From the NCBI GenBank assembly GCA_029560585.1, contig JAKQKQ010000133.1:1-64000 (forward strand): 64,000 nucleotides of DNA, in the 5' to 3' direction. Of the stretch, positions 1 through 7,550 are shown one piece after another (the first letter of the stretch is position 1; the number at the start of each line of letters is the position of its first letter). The DNA comes from Verrucomicrobiota bacterium (lineage in GTDB: Bacteria; Verrucomicrobiota; Verrucomicrobiia; JADLBR01). The notes beneath the pieces were generated by a model. The model had not been told where the DNA came from and did not search any database. It saw nothing but the letters and a program-made list of their open reading frames with translations. The translations under genes were made by a program, and so were the position numbers.

Positions 1-228
1 GCCTGCATATTTCACGCTTCCGCGTGAAATATGCAGGCTCAAAGGAAAACCGCGCTCCGAAGAACGCGACTTTGAAGGGTCTGGGGCCACCGGTCCGCGA
101 AACAGACTCCGCAACCGCGAAAAGACCCAGTCTTTGCCTGACCTTTCCCAATAAATGGCTTTCATGGCGCGGTTTTCCCAGAGCCCGGAATTTCACAGCC
201 GGCAGGCTGTGAAATATCCGGGTTAGCC
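1..228. repeat. Dispersed 228-bp element A, copy 1
   Basis: Matches 50333-50560 over the same length with no indels and about 19 substitutions (my count, roughly 92% identity). Each end is a hairpin: 1-39 pairs GCCTGCATATTTCACGC with its complement around a 4-base loop, and 184-222 pairs CCCGGAATTTCACAGCC with its near-complement around GGCA. The right border TTAGCC supplies the TAA stop of the minus-strand gene ending at 223. The left border coincides with the window edge, so its flank is unknown. No protein-like conservation is evident; an open frame through copy 1 is interrupted in copy 2. Confidence 0.9.
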
Positions 229-1092
229 CAAGAATCGGGTGGTGGGTGATCCGCCGGACAGGTGGGGATAGAACTTCGCGACGAAAGAGAAGAACCGCCG
301 CTTCGGCTCCTGTTCGCGCCATTCAGGAAAATGCGAGTTGAGATACCGGATCACGTTTCGCACCTGCTGGTGCGTGATCCCCCGGCATTTGGGCGATCGG
401 CTGGCGAGCGCAAAGAACTCTTCCACGGTATCCGCCTCGATGCGTGCCGCATCCGTCAGTAAACGATCCAGACTGCGCTGGCCGATGTTCGCCGGTGGCC
501 TCAGTCCCATCTCGGCGACCATCTGCCGTTGTCGCTCCGTCGGTGGGCCCACCTCGGCCAATTCCTCGGCTTCGGCGGCGGTTATGGTCGGCGTGTAGGG
601 GATACCCTTGGCATCTAGGATCACAAGGTAGTGGCGGAGCGAGGCCGACTCCAGGCGCCGCTTGGCTTCCGCGATGCTAATGCCGGCCGCCATGGGCAGG
701 CCCATCCGCTCCATCTTGCCCAAGAGGGCACGCCCCGCCGGAACGGTCTCTTCGGCGCGCGCGATCAACGCCGCGGCCTCCCGCCTGTTCAGCCGAGCCG
801 CTTCCCATGACGCCACGCCGAGAGCCTGCAGCCGAAGAACCTGGGCCGGCGTCACGGTATCGTCGCCCATCGTCTCCGACCTCATCTCTGATCGTCGTGC
901 AACCGGTGCCTCGTCCACGACCTCGGCCTTCAGCCTCTGAAGCAATTCTGGCATCGCCACCCAATCACTCTGGTACCCAAACCGCCCCACATCCCCGGCC
1001 AAAATCACCCCCTGCTCGAACTGAGCGAATACCTCGTCGGGCGTCAAGGGCCCAAACTGCGCCTCACCCCGCCTGATCCACACATCGTGCAC
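223..1092 (-). CDS. GYF_2-domain protein with repeated helical motifs
   Basis: This 289-residue soluble protein has no signal peptide. Residues 4-50 read as a GYF_2 (DUF4339) module: Trp5, then the FGPLTPDEVF motif, a G-x-I turn and a closing W. GYF_2 domains are common at the N-terminus of PVC proteins and are thought to mediate protein contacts. The rest holds three similar helical units of the form T-x-x-Q-x-x-x-(5)-G-L/V ending in an Ala/Leu-rich 'EAAALI'-like helix (about 80-115, 120-150, 180-215), then a basic C-terminus. Specific function is unknown. Its stop codon lies inside the border of repeat A. Confidence 0.7.
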   Translation of the reverse strand: MHDVWIRRGEAQFGPLTPDEVFAQFEQGVILAGDVGRFGYQSDWVAMPELLQRLKAEVVDEAPVARRSEMRSETMGDDTVTPAQVLRLQALGVASWEAARLNRREAAALIARAEETVPAGRALLGKMERMGLPMAAGISIAEAKRRLESASLRHYLVILDAKGIPYTPTITAAEAEELAEVGPPTERQRQMVAEMGLRPPANIGQRSLDRLLTDAARIEADTVEEFFALASRSPKCRGITHQQVRNVIRYLNSHFPEWREQEPKRRFFSFVAKFYPHLSGGSPTTRFLG

Positions 1093-1759
1093 TGGACCTC
1101 CACTGGACAGCGCCCCGACCTTGGCTCCGAGGTCGCCTCCTCCTGCTTAGTATAGCGAACCCCCTCCTTTAGCTCAATGGCCACAACACCACCCCTCACC
1201 CCGGCAGGCCTGTGAACAACTTGTGGAGAAGAATGCATCTACGACATTCCCGGATGCCCGCAGCGCGAATTGCAACAAGATCTATCAACAATAGAATTTT
1301 TGTGACCACTCAAACAAACAGATCATAATACATTGATTATAAGATACTTACGACGCATCCCTCAATTTTCTCCACCGACACCGTTCTCATGCCGGATCCT
1401 AGGGCTGAAGAACAGTCTCTGGCCGAGGGCATTTGAATAACTGCGCTATAGAAAGCGTTTTTGGACGGGCGATTATACCTATCATGCAACTTGTTACACA
1501 AATGCCTTGCGCCACCAGATCGGGCCAAACCCAGCGGACAGATTCTTTTTTTTGAACCCGCTACAGAGGGGGGGGTCTAATCTTACAGACAGTTCATTCA
1601 TTCTCCTCCTTGGTTGGCCCGAGCCGCAATGGCTCGGGCCTTTTTTTGTGGGGATGGCTGTGGCGATTGGGTCCGCGCGGGCGGAGGTGGGGCGCCGGTC
1701 GCTGGGGCACACTGCGGTCGGGCTTCTCAAAGCGCCCAAAGTTGCTACAGGAGACCCCG
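1093..1759. other. Gene-poor AT-richer intergenic region
   Basis: I see no convincing protein-coding gene here. Bases 1250-1500 are clearly more AT-rich than the surroundings. TTGCAA and TAGAAT hexamers 16 bases apart lie near 1269-1296. There is a G8 run near 1568-1575 and a perfect intrinsic terminator at 1616-1647. The terminator faces right and has no rightward gene upstream of it, so an untranslated RNA is possible. Confidence 0.5.
1616..1647 (+). terminator. Orphan intrinsic terminator
   Basis: A perfect 10-bp stem (GGCCCGAGCC pairing with GGCTCGGGCC) around the loop GCAAT is followed directly by seven T residues, the textbook Rho-independent form. The nearest annotated gene upstream points the other way. 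The terminator must therefore end a transcript beginning in 1093-1615, probably a small RNA. Confidence 0.85.
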
Positions 1760-2302
1760 GTGAGCCGGAACATCGTTTATTTTGATGTGGAAACCCAAAA
1801 GAGCCTGCATCAGGTGGGGGGCCACAGCCGGGTGCACGACCTCAAGGTTTCGCTCGGCGTCACCTATAGCGCGCGGGATCACGAGTATCGAATTTTTCTC
1901 GAGGATGAGGCGGGGCGGCTCGTGGACGACCTGTGCCGCGCCGACCTGGTCGTCGGCTACAACATCATCGGTTTCGACTACCGGGTGCTTTCCGCCTACG
2001 ACGTCCGGGATCTCAGCCAGCTGCCAACGCTGGACATGATGGTGGACCTCGAGAAGGCCGCCGGTTTTCGGCCCAAGCTCGAGTCGGTTGCAATGGCAAC
2101 GCTCGGGGTGGGCAAGACCGCCGATGGCGCGGATGCCCTCCGCTGGTTTCAGGAGGGCCGAATGGAGGAGATCGCCGAGTATTGCTGCTACGACGTCAAG
2201 GTCACCCGGCTCCTTCACGAGTACGGCCAAAGGCACGGCTGCCTGTTCTGCCTCGACCGGGTCGGCGACCGCCGGCTCAAGTTTGACGTATCGTGGGCCT
2301 GA
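1760..2302 (+). CDS. RNase H-like 3'-5' exonuclease domain protein (YprB/DnaQ-like)
   Basis: About 180 residues forming a stand-alone RNase H-like exonuclease fold. ExoI is visible as YFDVET (DxE) at the N-terminus, ExoII as GYNIIGFDYRVL (NxxxFD), and ExoIII as EYCCYDVKVT (YxxxD near the C-terminus), so all metal-binding acidic residues appear present. The GTG start is chosen because ACAGGAGA sits 6 bases upstream and the fold begins at once; longer in-frame starts would add an unrelated Trp/Arg-rich stretch. Such domains elsewhere accompany helicases, but none is adjacent here. Likely a nuclease of nucleic-acid metabolism, substrate unknown. Confidence 0.75.
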   Translation: MSRNIVYFDVETQKSLHQVGGHSRVHDLKVSLGVTYSARDHEYRIFLEDEAGRLVDDLCRADLVVGYNIIGFDYRVLSAYDVRDLSQLPTLDMMVDLEKAAGFRPKLESVAMATLGVGKTADGADALRWFQEGRMEEIAEYCCYDVKVTRLLHEYGQRHGCLFCLDRVGDRRLKFDVSWA

Positions 2303-2430
2303 CCGCGGGTTGTACCCGAAGCCCATTTTCTGCCTTGCTTTCGGCGGGCGCTTCCCTACAAAGAGTCCTTTTTAGCCCAGCGGAAACCTCTTCCCAGAGA
2401 AGACCTGAAAGCAAACCTGAAAACCAGCCT

Positions 2431-3552
2431 ATGACAACCATATCCTCATCCCGACTCGCCCGCCAGACCGCCGAGCGCCTGATCGGCTCACGTGCCGCGC
2501 TTCAGCGCACACCGGCCCTGCTGGGCTTCGATGGCTTCGTCGACCGAATCTACCACGCCGTGGACTCGCGGAAGTCGGCCACCGAGTACATCCCGGTGAA
2601 GACGCTCAAGGCGTTCGGCCACCGCATCGCCGGGGCCGCCGGCAAGAGCCTGAATGTCGAGATCGTCCTGCAGCAGACAAAGCTGGGGGGACAGGGTCCG
2701 ATCATGGCCTTCGCGATGTCGTCGCTCGGCGTGCCGGTGACATACTGCGGGATGACGGGCTACCCCAAGGTGCATCCGGTGTTCGGGGAGTTCGCCAAGC
2801 GGGCCAACGTCCTGGGCTTCGCGGACCCCGCGGAGACCGACGCGTACGAGTTTGCCGACGGTAAGATCCTCGTCGGCCGCCACGCCACGGTGGCGGAGGT
2901 GACCTTCGACAACATCCGCAAGCGGATCGGGGACACGACCTGGCGCAAGCTCTGGGACGCGGCCCGCTTTGTCGGCATCGGCAACTGGACGATGCTGCCG
3001 CACATGACCTCGGTCTGGAAGAAGATCCAGGCCGAGACCGCGGGCAAGGAGCCGGCCTTCCGGAAAATGATGTTCTTCGATCTTGCCGACCCCGAGAAGC
3101 GCGCGAAGGCCGATATCGCCGCGGCCCTCAAGACGCTGATGAAGTTCCAGGAGCAAAACGACGTCATCCTCGGGCTCAACGAGCGGGAGAGCCACCAGAT
3201 CGCCGGAGTGCTGGGCATCAAGGCGGGCGGCTCAAACGAGAAGCAGATCACCGACCTGGCGGCCAGGATCCGCGAGAAGATGAAGCTGCATTGCGTCGTC
3301 ATCCACCCGGTGAAATTCGCCGCGGCGGCGGACGCGAAGGGCGCGTATTCGGTGGTCGGGCCGTTCACGCCGAAGCCGAAGATCTCGACGGGGGCCGGGG
3401 ACCACTTCAACGCCGGTTTCTGCATCGGTTGCCTGCTGGGCTGCGAACTGCCGCAGTCATTGCAGCTCGGTGTGGCGACGAGCGGTTTCTACGTGCGGCA
3501 GGCCGCGAGCCCGAGCCGCGAACAATTGGTCCGCTTCCTGCAGACGCTCTGA
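2431..3552 (+). CDS. PfkB-family carbohydrate kinase
   Basis: A 373-residue cytoplasmic kinase of the ribokinase/PfkB superfamily, expected to phosphorylate a sugar or sugar-like alcohol with ATP. The N-terminus carries the substrate-side GFDGFVD segment. The C-terminal signature STGAGDHFNAGF contains the catalytic Asp in the GAGDxF anion hole. Length is slightly above the usual 300-340. The ATG follows a purine-rich leader with only a weak Shine-Dalgarno; the frame stays open upstream but adds no domain sequence. The substrate cannot be read from the sequence. A REP-like repeat follows the stop. Confidence 0.85.
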   Translation: MTTISSSRLARQTAERLIGSRAALQRTPALLGFDGFVDRIYHAVDSRKSATEYIPVKTLKAFGHRIAGAAGKSLNVEIVLQQTKLGGQGPIMAFAMSSLGVPVTYCGMTGYPKVHPVFGEFAKRANVLGFADPAETDAYEFADGKILVGRHATVAEVTFDNIRKRIGDTTWRKLWDAARFVGIGNWTMLPHMTSVWKKIQAETAGKEPAFRKMMFFDLADPEKRAKADIAAALKTLMKFQEQNDVILGLNERESHQIAGVLGIKAGGSNEKQITDLAARIREKMKLHCVVIHPVKFAAAADAKGAYSVVGPFTPKPKISTGAGDHFNAGFCIGCLLGCELPQSLQLGVATSGFYVRQAASPSREQLVRFLQTL

Positions 3553-3570
3553 TCGGGTTTGTCGGCCAGC

Positions 3571-3677
3571 TCGAAAATTCAGATGCCGGGCAGTAGGAGC
3601 CTGCTTGCAGGCGATCCCATGCGCGAATCGCGCGCAAGCGCGCTCCTACGCCGAATTTTCACTCCCGGTGGTGCCCC
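3571..3677. repeat. REP-like doublet (family C), copy 1
   Basis: The core at 3593-3649 is two head-to-head REP palindromes: GTAGGAGCCTGCTTGCAGGCGA and, inverted, a GCGCGCAAGCGCGCTCCTAC arm, so the whole unit folds into a long cruciform. Conserved flanks (TCGAAAATTCAGA at left; ATTTTC and CCGGTGGTGCCCC at right) also occur in the other full copies. Confidence 0.9.
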
Positions 3678-3764
3678 GAATGCTTGTCGGCAGGCGGCGA
3701 CGGGCGTTGAATTTCCCCATCCATCCCCTCTGGCGCCCGCCTCGGTTGGCGTGAGACCTACGGC

Positions 3765-4631
3765 ATGGGAGCCCGCATGAAATCCCCGTCGCCGCGATGC
3801 CACGTCGGCACCTGTAGCTGGTCGTTCGACGATTGGCGGGGCGCGTTCTACCCGCAAGACCTGCCGCGCCACGATTGGCTGCGGTGGTACGCCGCGCGCT
3901 TCACCGCCGTGGAGGCCGATTCCGTCTTCTACGGCCTGCCCGGCCCCGAGGTGCTGTGTCACTGGGCGGAGGCGGCCCCGGCAGGCTTTCGCTTCTGCGT
4001 GAAGGCGCCGAAGGCACTCACCCACGGACATCCGGTCGGCGGTGATCCCGACGCGCTGGGTGGATTCTTCGATGCGATGGGCACCTTGGGGGACCGCCTC
4101 GGCTGCGTGCTTTTCCAGTTCCCGCCGCGCCTCCGCGCCGACGCTCATTTCCAAGAGGTGGCGCAATTCATCGCCGACCTCCCTGCCGGTTTCCGATATG
4201 CGGTGGAGTTCCGCGACCGTTCTTGGGACGGCCACCGCATCGATGAAAAGTTGGCCGACAGGGGCGTGGCGCGCGTCTGGGACGACGCGTGCCCCGTCGG
4301 CGAGTGCGGTGCCTGCCTGCATCGGCCGCGCACCGCGCCGCACGCCTACGTCCGCCTCCTCGGGGATCTCTCCACAAAATATGACGCCTCCGGAGAATGC
4401 CGGCACCGCTACACTCGATTGATGTGGGACAGGGGCATCGAAATCGATGCCTGGGCCCAGCGGCTCCGAGCGGAGCATGGACTCGAGGAGATCTTCGTGC
4501 TCGCCAACAACCATTACGAGGGCTTCGCGCCGGCGACGGCCAGGCGCGTGGCCGCGGCCCTCGGCGTCCGGTTGCCAGAGCCACCGCCTGAACCCAGCCC
4601 GCCCGTCCAGGGCGAATTGTGGGCCGGATGA
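3765..4631 (+). CDS. DUF72 (YecE-like) family protein
   Basis: 288 residues (or 284 from the next Met at 3777) matching the DUF72 TIM-barrel family. Visible landmarks are the N-terminal VGTCSWSFDDWRGAFYP, the VEADSVFYGLP strand, FRFCVKAPKALTH, the LFQFPP motif, AVEFRDRSW and the late FVLANNHYEGFAPATA. The family resembles endonuclease IV-type barrels but has no proven activity. The gene is free-standing between a repeat and the exported pair that follows. Confidence 0.9.
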   Translation: MGARMKSPSPRCHVGTCSWSFDDWRGAFYPQDLPRHDWLRWYAARFTAVEADSVFYGLPGPEVLCHWAEAAPAGFRFCVKAPKALTHGHPVGGDPDALGGFFDAMGTLGDRLGCVLFQFPPRLRADAHFQEVAQFIADLPAGFRYAVEFRDRSWDGHRIDEKLADRGVARVWDDACPVGECGACLHRPRTAPHAYVRLLGDLSTKYDASGECRHRYTRLMWDRGIEIDAWAQRLRAEHGLEEIFVLANNHYEGFAPATARRVAAALGVRLPEPPPEPSPPVQGELWAG

Positions 4632-4647
4632 GGGGGCCACCCCCACC

Positions 4648-4675
4648 TTGATTTTCCGAACGAACCGACTAGACT
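4648..4675 (+). promoter_or_regulatory. Predicted sigma70-type promoter, leaderless
   Basis: TTGATT and TAGACT are 16 bases apart, and the ATG at 4683 lies 7 bases after the -10. The expected start of transcription therefore falls on or beside the start codon. No Shine-Dalgarno is visible upstream of that ATG. Confidence 0.5.
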
Positions 4676-4682
4676 GCGCCTT

Positions 4683-5375
4683 ATGCGTTTTCTCCTCGGG
4701 CTCGCGCTGTCGCTGGCTCTGGCGTGCCCCACTTCCTGGGGGCAGGCCGAGGAGCATATCGTCGTGAGCGGCGGGCCCGCCCTTCGAAAATGGGAGAAGT
4801 CCAAGGAGCGCACCCACGATGTCTTCTGGGGCAATTTCGTCGAATCGGCCCTGATCCGCCTCGGCGAACTGAAATCCAAGGCCAAACCGGGCGACCAGTT
4901 CGGGTGGCTGGTCTTCAAACCCAGCTATGTCTCGCGCTCCCGCGAGGACCGGCAGGATCTCCTCTCTATCGTCCAGCAGAAGGCCAACGCGATCGGCGTG
5001 GCGCTCTACTGGTTCGACACGACCGACCAGCTCATCAACTATATCAACCGGGGCAAGGATAGGTCACAGTTGCCCGTGGGAAGCCTCGACTACTTCGGCC
5101 ACAGCAACAAGGTCAATTGGATGTTCGACTACAGCAACGACCTCGACGGGTGCTCGACTGCTTACTTCCACACCCGCGATCTTCCGCGACTTGAGAGCAG
5201 CGCCTTCGCACCGGATGCCGAGGCCAAGAGTTGGGGATGCCACTCCGGCGAGTACTACTCGCAGAAGTTTTTCGACCTGACCGGCGTCAAGATGTGGGGT
5301 GCCGTCGGAAAGACCGACTACTCGCGCGGCGGCCTGCCGGTCCTTTCGACCGAGGGAGGACGGTGGACCCAGTGA
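4683..5375 (+). CDS. Exported protein with possible caspase-like His/Cys pair
   Basis: 230 residues with a clear Sec signal peptide (MRFLLGLALSLALACPTSWG, cleavage near residue 21). I do not recognise a named family. Two short conserved-looking blocks stand out: LDYFGHSNKVNW at about residue 138 and SWGCHSGEYYSQKF at about residue 182. A His at the end of one strand and a Cys at the end of the next, each followed by small residues, resembles the dyad layout of caspase-fold (CHAT/C14) proteins, but this is inference. The stop overlaps the start of the next gene (GTGA), so the two are probably translated together. Confidence 0.6.
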   Translation: MRFLLGLALSLALACPTSWGQAEEHIVVSGGPALRKWEKSKERTHDVFWGNFVESALIRLGELKSKAKPGDQFGWLVFKPSYVSRSREDRQDLLSIVQQKANAIGVALYWFDTTDQLINYINRGKDRSQLPVGSLDYFGHSNKVNWMFDYSNDLDGCSTAYFHTRDLPRLESSAFAPDAEAKSWGCHSGEYYSQKFFDLTGVKMWGAVGKTDYSRGGLPVLSTEGGRWTQ

Positions 5376-5911
5376 AATACTGCATCCCCGCCGCCGCCCT
5401 GGTCACGCTGCTCGTTGGCTGCGCCACCACCGGCACCGGCACCGGCTCCATGGGCGGTGTCGATCTCGCGCAGCTCAACGCGAACCCCCCCGCCTATTGG
5501 ATCGGCCACCGCGTCTACAACCCGAAATACCAGACGTGGGGCTACGTGAAACGCCCCGAGGACACTTGGAGCAAGAGTTTCCCCATAGTCCTGTACGAAC
5601 ACGAGGCTATGGCCCCGGACCGCAGCATGGAGAGCCGCGGCGCGGACCACAACTTCCAGTACAAGCTCTATGGCCACTTCTGGGACAAGAAAGGCTACGA
5701 GCCCGTCCTCAACCGCCTCTTCCCCGTCTTCGTGTTGCAGAGCTTTGAGCCGATCGGCGACGCCGGCGAACTCAACCTGCCCAAGATGAATCGCCGCATC
5801 GTCCAGGAGCGCGAATCCACCGCCGCGTCCCGGAGTTCCGGCGTCACATCCGGCCAGCAGCGCTCACGCCGCAGCAGCGGCGGCGCCTCCTACGAGCGCA
5901 TCGATTACTAG
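5372..5911 (+). CDS. Lipoprotein of unknown function
   Basis: About 179 residues. The N-terminus VKYCIPAAALVTLLVGCATT contains a lipobox (LVGC), so it should be lipidated and held at a membrane. A Ser/Arg/Gly-rich tail of about 30 residues precedes the stop. GTG at 5372 overlaps the TGA of the previous gene and has GGAGGA 11 bases upstream; GTG at 5363 is an alternative. The coupling to the exported protein upstream suggests a shared complex or function. The TAG stop is the first element of repeat B1. Confidence 0.7.
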   Translation: MKYCIPAAALVTLLVGCATTGTGTGSMGGVDLAQLNANPPAYWIGHRVYNPKYQTWGYVKRPEDTWSKSFPIVLYEHEAMAPDRSMESRGADHNFQYKLYGHFWDKKGYEPVLNRLFPVFVLQSFEPIGDAGELNLPKMNRRIVQERESTAASRSSGVTSGQQRSRRSSGGASYERIDY

Positions 5912-6046
5912 CCAGAAACTTCGGGCGCTGTTCGCGGCCGCGGCTCGTGCCCCGACCCAGGATCCGGGCTGGGAGGGCTTTGGACTGCGGTGGCGCGCGA
6001 AGCGCGAGCCGGGGCCATCGGCTTCGGCTCCGCCCCCAGAAGTTTC
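5908..6046. repeat. CTAG-bounded element B, copy 1 with truncated G insert
   Basis: Starts CTAGCCAGAAACTTC, fused to the stop codon of the lipoprotein gene, and reaches CCCCAGAAGTTTC near 6046 (GAAACTTC/GAAGTTTC inverted repeat). Compared with the compact copy at 50555-50652 it has an internal insert beginning near 5958 that contains TTTGGACTGCGGTGGC, the left end of element G, but not G's right arm. The right outer end of B is degraded. No gene lies between here and 6190. Confidence 0.75.
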
Positions 6047-6189
6047 CCCATGAACGATGCGGCGCCCTCGGGCTCCCCTCCCCCCGCGCACCCATCCGTC
6101 TCCTTTAAATGCTCCACTCCGCTCAAAAAACCATTGCAAGGCGCAAGGATCGGCGAGCAAGATGGTCGGATCCAACCAGGAGCCATCCC

Positions 6190-7512
6190 ATGAGCATCCC
6201 CAACGATTCCAAATTGAGCGCCCAACCGTCCCGCCGGGTCTCCCGGAGGGATTTTCTAAAGACCTCCGCCGCCGCGCTGGGCATGCCGGCCATCATCCCG
6301 GCATCGGCGCTTGGCCTGGGCGGGACCACGCCGCCGAGCGAGCGGATCAATTTCGGCATCATCGGCTTTGGGCCACGCGCCAGTTCCCTCGTGCCCCTTT
6401 TTCTTCAGGAGACCGACCTGCAGGCGCGTGCGGTGAGCGACTGCCAGCCGGACCGTCGCGAGGCCGCGAAGGCGCTGGTGGACGGCACCTACGGCAACAA
6501 GGACTTTGCGATGATCCCGGACTTCCGCGAGCTGCTCGCGCGCCCCGACATCGATGCGGTGTACATCGCGGCCGGGAATCGCTGGCACGGGCTGGGCTCG
6601 ATCTACGCGATGCGCGCGGGCAAGGACGTTTACGCCGAGAAGCCCGTGAGCCTGTCCATCGGGGAGGGGCGCGCCGTCGTGGAGACCGCCGAGAGATTCG
6701 GCGCCATCTATCAGGGGGGACACCAGCGCCGATCGATCGATTCCTGCCGCTTCGTCGCCGACGTCGTCCAGAGGGGCATGATAGGCAAAGTCAAGCGGGT
6801 CATCCTGCGCTGCTGGGCGGGCGGCACGATCAAGGAGATCAAGCCCTGTCCCGTGCCGGAGGGTTTCGATTACGACCTCTGGCTCGGCGGCACGCCGTGG
6901 CACCCATTCAGCTGGGAGCGGGTGAAAGGCTGGAGATATTTCTGGGACACCGGCGGCGGCATGTACATGGACATGAACTGCCACTGGACCGACCTGCTGG
7001 CCTTCTGCCTAGGCCGGGACGATACGAGTCCCGTCGAGTACCAGCCCATCAGCTCGGAGTTCGCCGCCGACGTCGCCAGCGAGACGCCGCTCACCTGCGA
7101 GGTCAACGCCCGATATGCGGACGGCGTCGAGGTCCTGATCCAATCCAAGGGCACCTTCCAAGAACGGCTCTTCCGCATCGAGGGCGACGAGGGCTGGATC
7201 GAGTTCTGGGACGACAACGGCACTGTCAAGGCCCAGCCCGAATCGATCGTCCGGTATCGCGCGATCACCACGCGCTCGTACACGGAGGCAGGCGGCCACA
7301 TCCGGAACTTCCTCGATGGGATCAAGCTGCGCCGCCCGACCATCGACCACCCGCTGGCCGCGCACCGCGCCACGGTGACCATGCATGTCTCAAACCTCTG
7401 CGTCCGCCTGGGCCGCCCCCTCCGCTGGGACCCGGTGAAGGAACGTTTCCACAATGACCCCGAGGCCGACCGCATGATCGCGCGCGCGCTGCGCCCGCCG
7501 TGGACCGCCTAA
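6190..7512 (+). CDS. Tat-exported Gfo/Idh/MocA-family oxidoreductase
   Basis: 440 residues. The N-terminus carries a twin-arginine signal (SRRDFLKTSAAALG), so the folded enzyme is exported. A Rossmann domain follows (INFGIIGFGPRASSLVP; IDAVYIAAGNRWHG; the family's AEKPVSLS motif with its conserved Lys), then the C-terminal Gfo/Idh/MocA_C sheet domain with Trp-rich segments (WLGGTPWHPF, YFWDTGGGMYMDMNCHW). This family oxidises or reduces sugars and polyols with NAD(P). Multiple Tat versions per genome are typical of PVC polysaccharide degraders. Start chosen for CAGGAG 8 bases upstream. The next gene follows within 40 bases and may share the transcript. Confidence 0.9.
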   Translation: MSIPNDSKLSAQPSRRVSRRDFLKTSAAALGMPAIIPASALGLGGTTPPSERINFGIIGFGPRASSLVPLFLQETDLQARAVSDCQPDRREAAKALVDGTYGNKDFAMIPDFRELLARPDIDAVYIAAGNRWHGLGSIYAMRAGKDVYAEKPVSLSIGEGRAVVETAERFGAIYQGGHQRRSIDSCRFVADVVQRGMIGKVKRVILRCWAGGTIKEIKPCPVPEGFDYDLWLGGTPWHPFSWERVKGWRYFWDTGGGMYMDMNCHWTDLLAFCLGRDDTSPVEYQPISSEFAADVASETPLTCEVNARYADGVEVLIQSKGTFQERLFRIEGDEGWIEFWDDNGTVKAQPESIVRYRAITTRSYTEAGGHIRNFLDGIKLRRPTIDHPLAAHRATVTMHVSNLCVRLGRPLRWDPVKERFHNDPEADRMIARALRPPWTA

Positions 7513-7550
7513 GAACACAGATCGATCCCAACCGGAAGGAGCGCCAGACA

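Noticed and set aside
24-212. 62-codon open frame inside element A copy 1
   Set aside because: The matching frame in copy 2 is interrupted by a stop, and the substitutions show no codon-position pattern; the element looks structural, not coding.
1211-1230. Two DnaA-box-like strings (TGTGAACAA, TGTGGAGAA) beside AT-rich DNA, possible oriC
   Set aside because: Only two imperfect boxes and no dnaA, dnaN or other typical neighbour.
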